NCBI GenBank assembly: GCA_027579435.1
Contig: JANBPK010000883.1
Location: 1 to 63,818 of the forward strand
Direction of reading: 5' to 3'
Length of the DNA stretch: 63,818 bases
From: Candolleomyces eurysporus
Taxonomy: Eukaryota; Basidiomycota; Agaricomycetes; Agaricales; Psathyrellaceae
Shown here piece by piece: positions 24,701 through 34,660 of the stretch. Under the pieces are notes generated by a model that was not told the DNA's origin, did no database searches, and saw only the letters and a list, made by a program, of their open reading frames with translations. A program made the translations under genes and the position numbers. Positions within the stretch are counted from its first letter, which is position 1. Every line of letters starts with the position of its first letter.

Positions 24701-24972
24701 ACGAGTTTTGCCGCCGCCGATCGCGGGCCAATCAGGCAGTCATGCTGAAGCTCTATGAAATTGTCAACCTTCCGACTTATCGAGGCCCAAAGCTCAGGTA
24801 TGGAAGGCGCAAAGGCGAGCCAGAAGGTGATGCAGAGGCAATGGAAATAGATTCCGAGGCTTCTCGTGATAGTCTTGAAAACTCAGAGGAGGAATTGGAG
24901 GGTGCCGATGACGACACGGAGGCTCAACTTAGCGGAATTGTTGACTTCATCTCAAATCTTGCAATATTTTAG
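21781..24972 (+). CDS. KDZ-family transposase
   Basis: Seven exons: 21781-21955, 22003 to about 22177, about 22222-22624, 22681-23226, about 23271-23868, about 23914-24261, and about 24314-24972. All phases join, giving roughly 965 aa. Core blocks are CPACMYELEGEP, the first catalytic-type block LEISMDGNDSQKR, then GPRIAIGYDIGCKF, HGYAHNYQCQTQNHPNN, and GVGLEDFETMEHFFSGSN, which supplies the late acidic residue. These match the RNase H-like fold described for Kyakuja-Dileera-Zisupton transposases. A Lys/Glu-rich coiled-coil-like region and an acidic tail (EDSLE.., EEELEGADDD) follow. No stop, frameshift or N is present, so the gene could be active. Confidence 0.92.
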
Positions 24973-25423
24973 CCCCGGATTAATTTTATTCATACATGTA
25001 TTATATCATAGTATCAAAATACACCATTCAACTCGATGTACTACACCTCCTTTCAATGCAGGGAGGCAAGATATTGAAGAAACACGTCTGATCGTTACCA
25101 AACTAGCAGGAGTGTACTGATGAACTCGAGATCATGAGGCCGTCATATAAGCGATAACAAAAAGCAATGAGGAATTTGAATCTTTGAATAAAATATAACA
25201 TTTGTTACTATCTACCTTAAAGGGATTACAACAGACGTAGATACGATATTGAAGACGCAGCGTTCTCAAGTTGGGAACAATGACATGATGCTAGGGATTG
25301 ATGCATATATTGATGTGTGAAATGGTGTTTTTGTCAATCACTCCGCTTCCACCACATCTCTTCACACCATCATCTCGGGTTCTTTGTTCCACATGGACGC
25401 TCACATCGCTGCCGTTCGATATC
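24973..25423. other. Transposon-internal spacer
   Basis: AT-rich DNA between the transposase and the first cargo gene. I see no coding sequence. Confidence 0.5.
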
Positions 25424-26962
25424 ATGTTGTCATTGGGACATCCAGAGCAGGAGTATATTCACCCGGAGCCGGGAACGCGTAAGTTCCTTGTCATTCTTGC
25501 CCCCACATCCCCACATCATGGTCACCGTCCCTCCCTTGTCCGCCCTTCCACAGCCTCCCTACCCTGAAGTACTCTGAATCTTCGTCACTGCCTATCATCG
25601 TTGTCTGTGAAAACAACCGTCAGGCCCAGGATGTTGACATAATTAACACCCTCACCGAGGGCAAGCTCACGAAGATAGCTAATGGCCTCCCAAGGATCCG
25701 GGCACTCCTCAACTGCCTTGAGGAGTTCGACACGTCACTCTTGAGCCGCAACAGTGAGACATGGTATGGTGTATGGGAGCTGAATTACAATGGCCGAGAG
25801 ATTCATCGTACGATTTTTGTTTGATACTCGTACGTGTTTCAAAAATTTCCTTTTCCTATATTTTAATGTTGAACTTTGCCCTTACCTTTTCTGTTAGGGA
25901 TTACGGTCATCTTGCAACCGACAAACCAGGGATCCATGCATCCCGACATCACCGCAAGTTCGCCAACCTCGTCAGCGCTGTTGTGTGGATGCTTGCCCGT
26001 GGCAACCGGGACCTTCTTTTCAAGAACAACCTCTCGGATTACCTTGCCCCCACTGACCGGAGGATCTTATTTGATACTCCCAGCACCGCGATTTGAAACC
26101 TCGACCCTAATGTCATCTATCTCAGCGAAGAAGAGGGCGAGGTTGAAGAGGAACTCCCCCAAGCCAGTATGTATCTCCTCTTTTCTCCCCGCTCTTTCTA
26201 TTTACCTTTCGCAGGTTCGTCTTCAAGCACCACGACTGCTCCCGCTCCCGTGATTGATCTTGTCACTCCACCTTCTTGTACGTACTCGTTTTCTCAGGAG
26301 CTCCTGTTCATTCCTCATTTTCCCATCTTCCAGTCTCTGCCAGTACTACCGTCGTCTCAAAACTGAAGACCGACAGGATGCTGGCCACTCCCACTCCCTC
26401 TGCCTCTACACAAAGTACCAAAGGCAAGACTAAACGAGCGCTGACCCCCACCAACGATACTCAAGCCCGACCCTCCTCTCAGGCGCTCCCCAAGGCTGCA
26501 TTGTTGTCAAAAACTCGTCGCACCAAGGGTCCCCTTCATTCATATATACCAGCCCCCTCCATTTCTGTGAGCTCGGCATCTACCTCTTTCAGCTCAGTTT
26601 CGTCGCTGGCAATCTCGTCGACTAATCGATGCTCTGCCGGTTCAGAGATGGCAAATGCTCTGAGTGCCGATATCTTCATGCGCCACCATTCTACCGATGG
26701 CACGGTGACCGGTACTCTGAGGTACAACGATCAGGCGCTGCACAGCATCGTCTTCCCCCATTCCAAACACCTCCCGCTCTCTGTCATCGACTACATCCGG
26801 TCTCACGGCTATAGCTCCGAGATGATGGTTCTCATCGAGACGGCTATGGCAGCTGCAGGCAATGACAAAGATGGCTTTGTCAAGGCAATGGTCCTTCGCA
26901 ACTATCCTGGTGCAGAGGCGGGATTTATTTGGCGCCTAGCTCATAAGCGCCATGCGCTCTGA
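25424..26962 (+). CDS. KDZ cargo gene 1, unknown protein, in-frame TGA
   Basis: A likely start gives MLSLGHPEQEYIHPEPGT, spliced into SSLPIIVVCENNRQAQ and LPRIRALLNCLEEFD. Further exons give DYGHLATDKPGIHASRHH and an acidic stretch (YLSEEEGEVEEEL). A Ser/Thr-rich linker is followed by a conserved-looking end (SKHLPLSVIDYIRSHGYSSE to WRLAHKRHAL). The frame is closed once by TGA at 26094-26096, between TPSTAI and NLDPN, while both flanks stay in the same frame. I do not recognise the family. Exon limits are approximate. Confidence 0.5.
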
Positions 26963-27099
26963 TATGTTGACACTCTTTATCACCCAATCTCTTGCTATAT
27001 CTGTGTACTATTGTCTACCTCACACGTGATCTTGGTTTTTTNATTTGTATATAAATCTCTCCCCCTCGCAATGGACAACTTTTGCTGCAATTTTTTGAC

Positions 27100-28735
27100 A
27101 TGGTTATTGTCACTACTGTGTCTCTCGATCGCCTCAAGGCTCGTAAAGTGTCAAAGAAAGGCTCGAAGCGAACCACTCTCAAGCCACAGCGAAGCGAGCG
27201 GTCCCTTACTACGGCTGAGAAAGCCACCCTCAAGGAGATCCGGGACCGCAAACGCGTTGAATGGACCAAAGCTCTCGAAGAAGCTCAAGAGGCTCTTTGA
27301 GAAGCAGCTCTTGCAATGCAGGCCAAAGTCCCGGGCCACCAGCTCGACTACTATACTCGCATCATCACTCAAGTGGTCACGCGTTCGACGGTCAAGTCTT
27401 GTAAACACGTCACAAAGTGGAACGTGTTTGTTGCGAAGGAGACGCGTAAACGCAATACAGGTGAGTGGCATACAAGCACACGTCACTCATTAATCTCATT
27501 GCTGTCTCTAGAGCGGGGGTCAGGAACAGCACCCATCAAGTCATCCGATATCAGCAAAGAACTCAGCACGCAATGGCATGCCATGTCTGCAGATGAACAG
27601 CATGAAGAAACTCATGAAATGGTGCAAATCTTACAGGAGGCGCGTGAGGTGAAAAAAACCGGCCAGCACAACACCAACTTGACCGCGTTCCACGACGCAC
27701 GAGCAGTTGTTGGGCACATACAAACTGAGGTAAGTGCTGTTCCAGCTGCCATGTCTTGACAGCTCCCACTGATACATGTTCAGATTGTCAACCTGAATCA
27801 ACGCACTGGCCTCAAATTTTTGTGTATTGCTATTCGGAAGGACCTCCAGCAATATAGTGCTCCTTACGTTTTTCGAACCTCGGATCAATTTGACAGCTTT
27901 TTCCATCACATCACAAAACATACGCTGGTAGATCTGGTTTTGAAGCTCGAAGCCTTCTTCCTAGGTGGTATTGATGGTGAGTATTAGCATCTGCCTCTAT
28001 CTCCTATCCTCTATTGCTCAAAAACATGTACAGGCCTTGCTCGAAACTATGTTGAGAGGCTCATCCAGCTTAAGAGCTTCACTGCTAGTCTCATCAAGGA
28101 GAAACTCGGTAAGTTCCAGCGGTCGTCCCCCATCAATATGCCATTCTGACACTTCTTCCAAGTCAACGCCGCCGGTCATTCAATTTCAAGGATGGTGTAC
28201 AGCAACTTCAATGAAGCCATCACCTTGAAACATGGCGTTGTCATCAAAGGATGGCCGCTCCCACAATTCTGCTGCCCCTCCCACATTAACGCCTGCTCCG
28301 ACCTCGAGCTCCTCTATAACGCTTGGAAAAGCGGTACCGCTCACTTTGTGAAGCTCACCGATGACGAATACAAGGAGTGGCAGTCTCAATACCTCCGGCA
28401 ACACGCTGCCGCCCTAGTGGCCGGTCCCCAAGCCAATGGTGAATCTATTAATACCACTGATCCCCCTGTCATCAACAACCCCAACGCCGATGTCACGAAT
28501 TTGCCCCTCCAACCTGCCACCAGTGCCGCCACCAACACCCCCACTGCTGCCAGCGCCACCACCAACANCCCCCACTGCCCCTGCCCCCTCCATTCCAGCT
28601 CCTGCCCCAACCTCATTTGTGAACTTTAGCCAGGATGGTATCATCATTCCACCGAAGAAACGCAAAGTGAGGAAAGATAAAGGGGTTCCACGAGGGCGCA
28701 GAAAGGGGAAGGAAAACCAAGTTACACAAGACTAG
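27100..28735 (+). CDS. KDZ cargo gene 2, possible HMG-box-like protein
   Basis: The protein has a basic start (VSKKGSKRTTLKPQRSERS) and a segment KWNVFVAKETRKRN..SSDISKELSTQWHAMSADEQHEE that resembles an HMG-box helix pattern. A conserved block ISRMVYSNFNEAITLKHG to GWPLPQFCCPSHI follows, then a Pro/Thr-rich linker and a basic end (PPKKRKVRKDKG, a likely nuclear signal). TGA at 27298-27300 interrupts the frame between EEAQEAL and EAALAMQ. The N at 28567 is extra, and deleting it joins the final two frames. I recall similar transposon-linked proteins in Agaricomycetes. The HMG reading is inference. Confidence 0.5.
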
Positions 28736-28857
28736 AACACTTCTTTTAAATATCCCCTACAATGTATCTTCACTGTATTTCTTGCTGAAATTGTAAATGA
28801 GCTATTCTCCAAACATGAAGTACCTCTCTTGAGTTCAAGTGCCGTGGTGAAGCAAAG

Positions 28858-29319
28858 AGAGAATTAATGGGAAGGTATGATGCCGAGCTCTGCCGAAGAG
28901 GGACATGGATGTGGCGGGAGGGAGAAGCGCGGGAAAGCGTCCAGACAGCGATCAGACGCCGGACCAACCATGGGAAACAGCGTGGAACACGCTTTGGCAC
29001 CGACGATTGCGGCGGACAGGCACATTGATGGGAGCGACGACATCCCGGTCGTTCCGAGCTCCCATCCGATACCTGTCAAACGGGAGATCCTCCGAAGGTA
29101 CGTCATTTCATTGTTATCTATCCTACTATCCCATTATCTCTACTATAATCTACCTCCTCACCCACCGTCTACTTTATCTGAGGGACGCTTTCCTGAAACG
29201 GCATTCCATCCAGAATTATTGACAGTGAGTGGCAGGTACGCCTTTCTAGCTAAGCCAGCTGGTCAAACANCCCCCCCTTTGCCCAGCTAGTTAGCTGGCA
29301 TTTTGATGAGGATCAGGTG
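28858..29319. repeat. Right terminal inverted repeat, 462 bp
   Basis: Reverse complement of 21293-21754 with only a few differences. An N at 29270 sits in the C-run that is eight long in the left copy. Confidence 0.92.
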
Positions 29320-29327
29320 TTCCTGCC
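29320..29327. repeat. 8-bp target site duplication, right
   Basis: TTCCTGCC, identical to the copy at 21285-21292. Confidence 0.92.
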
Positions 29328-30280
29328 AATCCCTTCGAGAATAGCATTGGCTATTTTTGGAAGATCTTGTGAAACCATTCATTCATTTGTTCATTGAGGC
29401 CCTAAAAGCAATTGTTGGGCAGAACAGTGAACGACTTGGCCGGCTTTCGTTTTCCCTATCATATCGTAGGAGTACCCGAGAATACGTGCGAACCCGCATC
29501 GACCTAGTAATCACCACCCTCAAGTACGTCTCCACTCACGACGCCGTCTCAACGAGCCTTTCGCACCTCCTCGACATGCTCCGTCTCTGCCGCAGCGACA
29601 ACCTCGGTGTCCGGGATATGATACCCAACCTCTACCTGCGTCTCCACCAAGACCAGCAGTGCTACGACTTCCTCAAATGGTACGCTACCGAAGGGAAGAG
29701 ATCCGACTACGACTGGGGCAATATGTCTCTCGCGTTCCTGGATCTAGAGAATGAAGATCCCCTGGAGAGCGAGGGCTTGGAGGAGATGTGCTGTGGCAAG
29801 TGGAGCGTCGCGCATGCTGTCCCGGCTCTCCTCATTAAACTCCGCGTGCTACTCGATCTCAAAGACTTCTTGGCGTCCTTTACGCTTTATGATATCGTTG
29901 AAAAAGAGAGATTGAATTTCGACACCGTTCGGGCTATACAAGATAAACTGCCTAATAGGAGCTCCATCCTTTCGTCTTCGTCAAGTCCGTCTGCCAACGG
30001 TACGAGGAGGGCTCAGGAGCTTCTGAAGCAGCAGGGTATGGAAGATAGGATCAAGGAGCTCGAAAAACAGACAGACGAAATCTTTAGGTCGGTGCACGAA
30101 GGAAAAAAGTACTTCTGGGAGGCTTTGGTGCAATGGGAGAAGTACATGGATATGGGGGTCGAGGCGTATAGTCACGGAACTATGAAGGAGGTGATCGTTC
30201 TGCTGCTCAATAATGCAAAGTCGTGGGCCGAGACGGTTGGTGCCCTGGACTGGGTGAAGGAGAAGTTTGAAGAGCTTTAA

Positions 30281-30689
30281 CCCGATTTTTGGGAGATGTC
30301 AGTTTGGTGAGTTTGTGCTTTGGGTGCATATCTCATTGCTTGTTCTGACGTGTTACCCATATTGCCATAAGTATACACTATACGCAGCCGATAATTCTAT
30401 TAATTATCTTGACACACCCGAGTCAGATACCCTGTCTGGCCCATCGTCTGCTGTGTTGAAGGGACCGCCGCACGAGTCTTTCTCTCTTTTCATGGCATCC
30501 AAATTCAAAAACTCACCTTCCAGCCTTCTGGAATCCGCTTCGCCTACCTACACTCAGGACCTTCCCAAAATGCCTCGACTTATGGCACAGTCTTGGCTAT
30601 CCACGGGATGGCCGTCGCCTGTGTGTATGTGTAGCGATACTCGGAAAACCTGTGGACCTATCATCTGAATTGTCGCCCCAAACAGACGA
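30281..30689. other. Intergenic after the MYND gene
   Basis: A 133-codon frame (30267-30668) matches nothing I know. I treat this as the MYND 3' flank. Confidence 0.4.
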
Positions 30690-31510
30690 TACTACCTGGG
30701 TACTTTACCTCTCACCGAGTCAAACGTTTTTTCGACCTCCAGTGAACTGAAGGGGAGAGAGCCTGGTAATCGGCGCCGAGGGTCTCAAGATTTCGGGGTT
30801 CATCGATCAACTCGTTAGGTGGGAGGATGTTCGCCTGGTACCACAAGGTGCCAGTGGGAGGAGTGTCGAAAGTTTGCCGATTTTAGGATGGTCCCTTGGA
30901 GCTACGTATGCTCTCGTTGCACTCACTTACGCTCGGAAACTTGGGGGAGGGGTTGGGGAGTTATCTACGCGCGCTTATAATACTCCATGCGTCCGCGACC
31001 CGGCTTGAATTCCCCTCCTAATCCCAATAACATATTGAACATTAACCTGACCAAACCCTGTTTGTTTCGATTCGCAGACCCACCCTCGATATGCCTCGGC
31101 CTCCCTCCCCCAAAGATTACTGGTGCCCCTCGGACGAATAATTCCCTCTTAGGTTGTGGCCGCTTAGAGCGTATCTCGACAAGCCGGGAGACCTCGCGCA
31201 GCGTGATCTCAACTCTCTTTGCCATGCTTTGCGAGTCTCCCGTCTATCTTCTCAATTTTCCCCCACTACTCCGAGATAGTGGATACAGCTTGGAAATGAG
31301 AGCTGATGGGATCGGGACGATTGAGGTGCTGAGGCAGGAGATACGCGAGATCTGTGAGAAAGTTCCTTCGGTGATTCCGGTGTCGGGAAGCCTTCAGAGA
31401 GGGGGTAGGTACGAGTATGGGTATCAGGGAGATGTTGCCTTATTTCGAGGGTGTAAGTGCGAGTTTGAGCACGCGCGTGCCCCGGGATTTGGGGTTGTTA
31501 TTTTCTGATA
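30690..31510 (+). pseudogene. Probable alpha/beta-hydrolase relic
   Basis: The plus strand reads GAEGLKISGFIDQLV and then LGWSLGATYALVALTYARKL, which has the GxSxG nucleophile-elbow pattern in the usual helix context. A second frame continues with CLFRFADPPSICLGLPPPK, and later pieces need still other frames. I recall this order from fungal alpha/beta-hydrolase proteins. No start region survives, and stops separate the parts. Confidence 0.4.
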
Positions 31511-32013
31511 GATCTAGGAATCAGTGAGGAAAGGGGAGCAGGAGGATATGTGAGGTGCGAGATGGTACCTGGGACGAATTATCTTGAGGGTTTCCTTCAT
31601 TTGACCGAATTGTGCAGTGCTCCCATTTCGCGCTTGGAACCTTTATTTTACAGCAATTATGGGGATTATTTTGAGATTACGATTAGAGGGTGAAAGAAGG
31701 CGTTGATGTAGATTGTTACGGTTATAGACGAGAGAGCCGTCTGCGGGTCGTACCTTTTCTCCTCGTTGCGGTCGTCGATGGGCTGGAGGATGCAAGCGTT
31801 TACCATCGAGGCTCGAGCCCAGAAAGAAAGGACGGCAGTGGCGCAACACGAGTCAACGGCGTCGGGCTCTTGACTAAAAGCCGGAACTTATCACGGTCGG
31901 ACCCAATGATGATCATGTCCACTATTAGCAGATCGAGAATGGACCAACTTCCTTCATCACCTCCTCCACGTACCGACTCTTTTATATGAGAGCTACAGCT
32001 GGCAAGCATCCCG

Positions 32014-33995
32014 ATGCTACACCAGGTCCAAGCTGGTATCATTACGACCGCCCAAGGTCCCACCACCAACCATAATTGCAGCCCCACCGCCAGCCGCTTT
32101 CACAGCAATCCCGATATCCTAGGCGAAATATGCGAATACCTGTCGTCTAATGACGATCTGGAGGAGTTGGATTCGGTGCAGGTGGCTGAAGGGAGGCAGA
32201 ACCTTGCGTGGCTTGCGTTGACGTGTAAGGCTTTCCTCGAGCCTGCACTGGATCGGCTATGGCGCTCGTTGAACACGTTGTACCCGCTCTTCAAGATCTT
32301 GCCAGCTTTCATACAGACGGATGGGACACATGTGCGTATTCTACATCTTTCCAAAGCTGTTGTATTGGAATGGCAATGCTTATTGTCATACGATAGGTCC
32401 TCAGGGGAACGATAACACCGGAAGATTGGGATCGCTTTGACTGGTACGCGCGTCGAGTCAAGAAATTTTGTTATACTCGGGATCCCGACAACCTCGACAT
32501 TGCGATGCACGTTTATTTCCGAATGGCACAACTCCGCACATCACCCATCCTCCCTTCACTTCGACACCTCTATTGTCCGGAAATCAGCCAACAGGATTTC
32601 CTCATATCCGGCGTATGTCTCTTCCTCACCCCAAGTCTCCAGGTACTCGAGTTCCATAAGATCACGAGTGTGGAGGACAAGTTGAGCGGGACCTTCCTCC
32701 ATACTTTGTGGAATGACGGAGCCCAACTCGATACGATCATATTCAAAGGATCGGGGTTGTCGCCCGGGACCTTGGATCTCATCCTCAATTTCCAGAGTCT
32801 GCGCTCCCTGGAATTAACTGGGATGGGACCCGCCATGGAACTCGACTGGCTGAAGAAAATCGGAGCCATGCCCAAGCTCGACGACCTCGCACTCGACTTT
32901 ACCCACTCCCGTATAGAAGTAGTCGAAGAGGACCTTGGGTTCAAAGACCTCAAGAGTCTAATGGTCACCGNCCCCCCTCTCTTTCACCCGCTCGATCCTA
33001 CCCTACCTCTCCACACCGTCCCTAGAAACCATCGTCTCCGTCTCTTGTTCGGATAGCCAAAACGACAGGACCAAGTTCGTGGAAGAGGTCGTCGAGCGAT
33101 GGGGCTCCACACTCCGAAGCTTCTCCCTTGTTCACTTGATGTCCGCAGACAACATCGAGGACATCCAAATGGTCACCCTCGCCCCTCTCATCCCGATCAA
33201 ATCCCTCACCGGATTCCGGCTGGAAGGCTATTCGTTCGATTTGACGGACGATAATATCAGGATCCTAGGGAGCGCCTGGCCGAATTTGACGAAACTCCTG
33301 CTACCTTTCCTTGGGAGCGAGAGGGTGCGGCCGAGTGTAGAGTCACTGAGGATCTTGAAGGAGCTTTGTCCAAAGCTGGTGCATTTGAGGCTGCCCCTCG
33401 ATACATCGGAGCTGCCTGCTTTTGTGCCTCCGCCGATAGGGGTACCNACGAACGGCGCCCCCGCCAGAGGAGGCAGGAACANGGGGCAGCTTCTTCTTCC
33501 TCTTCGTCGTCGTCATCGTCGTCGGAGGCGGCGGCGGCAGCAACAGCAGTGGAGGAAGATACCGATGCCGTGATGGCTGAGGATTCGGGGCAATCGTCGT
33601 CGCCAAGTTCGTCCACGAGTCCTGCTCCTAGTGTTCCCTTGAACCTCCCACCCACCAGCGCTCCCTTCAACAGCACCGACCTCCCTTCCACCTCCGCATC
33701 CGCCCTCCCTTCGTCTTCCTCTAGCTCAAATCCAACACTATCACCGCCGAGGAAACACCCGCACGCTCTTCAACGTCTAACTATCTCCACCTCGGACGAC
33801 TCCTGGGACAGCCGCGACCAACTGCACCTCGCCCGGCATATTGACCACTTGTTCCCCCGGTTGCGGTATGTGAGTGCGTTTGAGGGGAGGGACGAGGAGA
33901 GATGGGTGCATGTGCACGATATTGTGCAGGCTTTTCAGACAGTCAGGAACGAGACGTTGGAAGAGAGGAGGAGAGGGGAGGGGTGGCCCAGTTAG
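32014..33995 (+). CDS. F-box/LRR-type protein
   Basis: Exon 1 (32014-32331) encodes an F-box-like start: FHSNPDILGEICEYLSS, then LAWLALTCKAFLEPALDRLW. The intron is 32332-32396. Exon 2 runs to 33995. Three Ns (32971, 33447, 33482) each shift the frame, and removing all three gives one continuous reading. It contains leucine-rich segments, a Ser run followed by EAAAAATAVEEDTDAVMAED, and a conserved end (WVHVHDIVQAFQTVRN). Such proteins usually link substrates to SCF ubiquitin ligases through Skp1. Substrate is unknown. The 500 bp upstream (31511-32013) show no gene. Confidence 0.82.
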
Positions 33996-34660
33996 GAGTT
34001 CTAGGTGGAAGGAGCGGGCCGGCACCTGAGTGAGAGTGGGGTGTGGTGAGGAGAGGTGAAGGAGTGGTAAGGTTCGACCTCGAGCGGATAAGGTGGTTAT
34101 TGTCCCGTGCAAGTGGTGCTGTCACGCGATGGAGGATGGAGGAGAGACGTATGTACGTGTTTCGTTATGCGGTAATCCTGTATGAAGCCTCCCTATACCT
34201 CTTATGATATTACTTACTCAAATATATAATGGACTAACTTAGTGCTAAGCGCTCGACTTAAGACCCTCTCAGAATCGTGTTTGCCTCTTTTCATGGCCAG
34301 AGAAGCGTGAATGGGACGCTGCGAGACAAAAGCTCTTGAAAAGAATGATAGTTATGAGCATTTGTATAGTACCTCGGTTTGTGAAGATTGAAGAGATCCT
34401 CGCGTCGTTCAACTTCAAATTTGCCTAACCTTAGCAAGGTGTCATGCCGATGGTAGCTATAGCTTTAGTCTACCATGTAAGAGCCCACCAGGAATCATTT
34501 CGGAAGATAGCAAGGAATCCTTCTTTGATGTCTTTTCACAACCTACCAAGTGTTCCATCCAAAGGATGTCAAGTCGGCGAGTTCCAGTCGGTCATTCGTA
34601 ATGAACATTCAGGCTCTAGATTGTATTCCCAACGGAGGTACAGCCGGTACAGCCTAGAGT
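33996..34660. other. F-box gene 3' flank, convergent with NLR-6
   Basis: Parts recur at 41.6-41.8 kb behind the F-box pseudogene (for example gctaagcgctcg..cttaaga). No gene is seen. Confidence 0.55.

Larger units (their letters stand above)
21293..29319. mobile_element. KDZ-superfamily DNA transposon, 8,027 bp
   Basis: The element has 462-bp terminal inverted repeats starting CACCTGATCC, an 8-bp target duplication TTCCTGCC, and a central transposase gene with the KDZ signature. Two further plus-strand genes lie between the transposase and the right end. The terminal repeats differ at only a few positions, which points to a recent insertion. It lies in exon 1 of a MYND gene at the end of the NLR array. 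Confidence 0.93.
21059..30280 (+). pseudogene. MYND-finger gene split by KDZ transposon
   Basis: Exon 1 starts MPPKVRKVFSPYCSYCKSTE and holds a short MYND-type zinc finger (C13, C16, C33, C34, H38, H46, C50). It runs to 21292, where the transposon begins. Coding resumes at 29328, exon 1 ends at 29368, an intron spans 29369-29469, and exon 2 runs to 30280 (STREYVRTRIDLV, CYDFLKWYATEG, YDWGNMSLAFLDL). Reading 21292 directly to 29328 keeps one open frame of about 360 codons with no other lesion. With the element in place the frame continues into the terminal repeat and stops at 21325, giving an 88-aa finger-only product. The family is common in Agaricomycetes; its function is unknown. Confidence 0.88.

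Noticed and set aside
29357..29470. Reading exon 2 of the MYND gene from about 29357 without an intron
   Set aside because: That frame is open, but it does not connect to exon 1. The intron 29369-29469 joins NSIGYFWKIL to STREYVRTR in frame with good splice sites and is supported by the layout of the relics.
32943..33490. Three apparent frameshifts that would make the F-box gene a pseudogene
   Set aside because: Each coincides with a single N beside a C- or G-rich run. Removing all three gives one continuous frame with the expected family ending.
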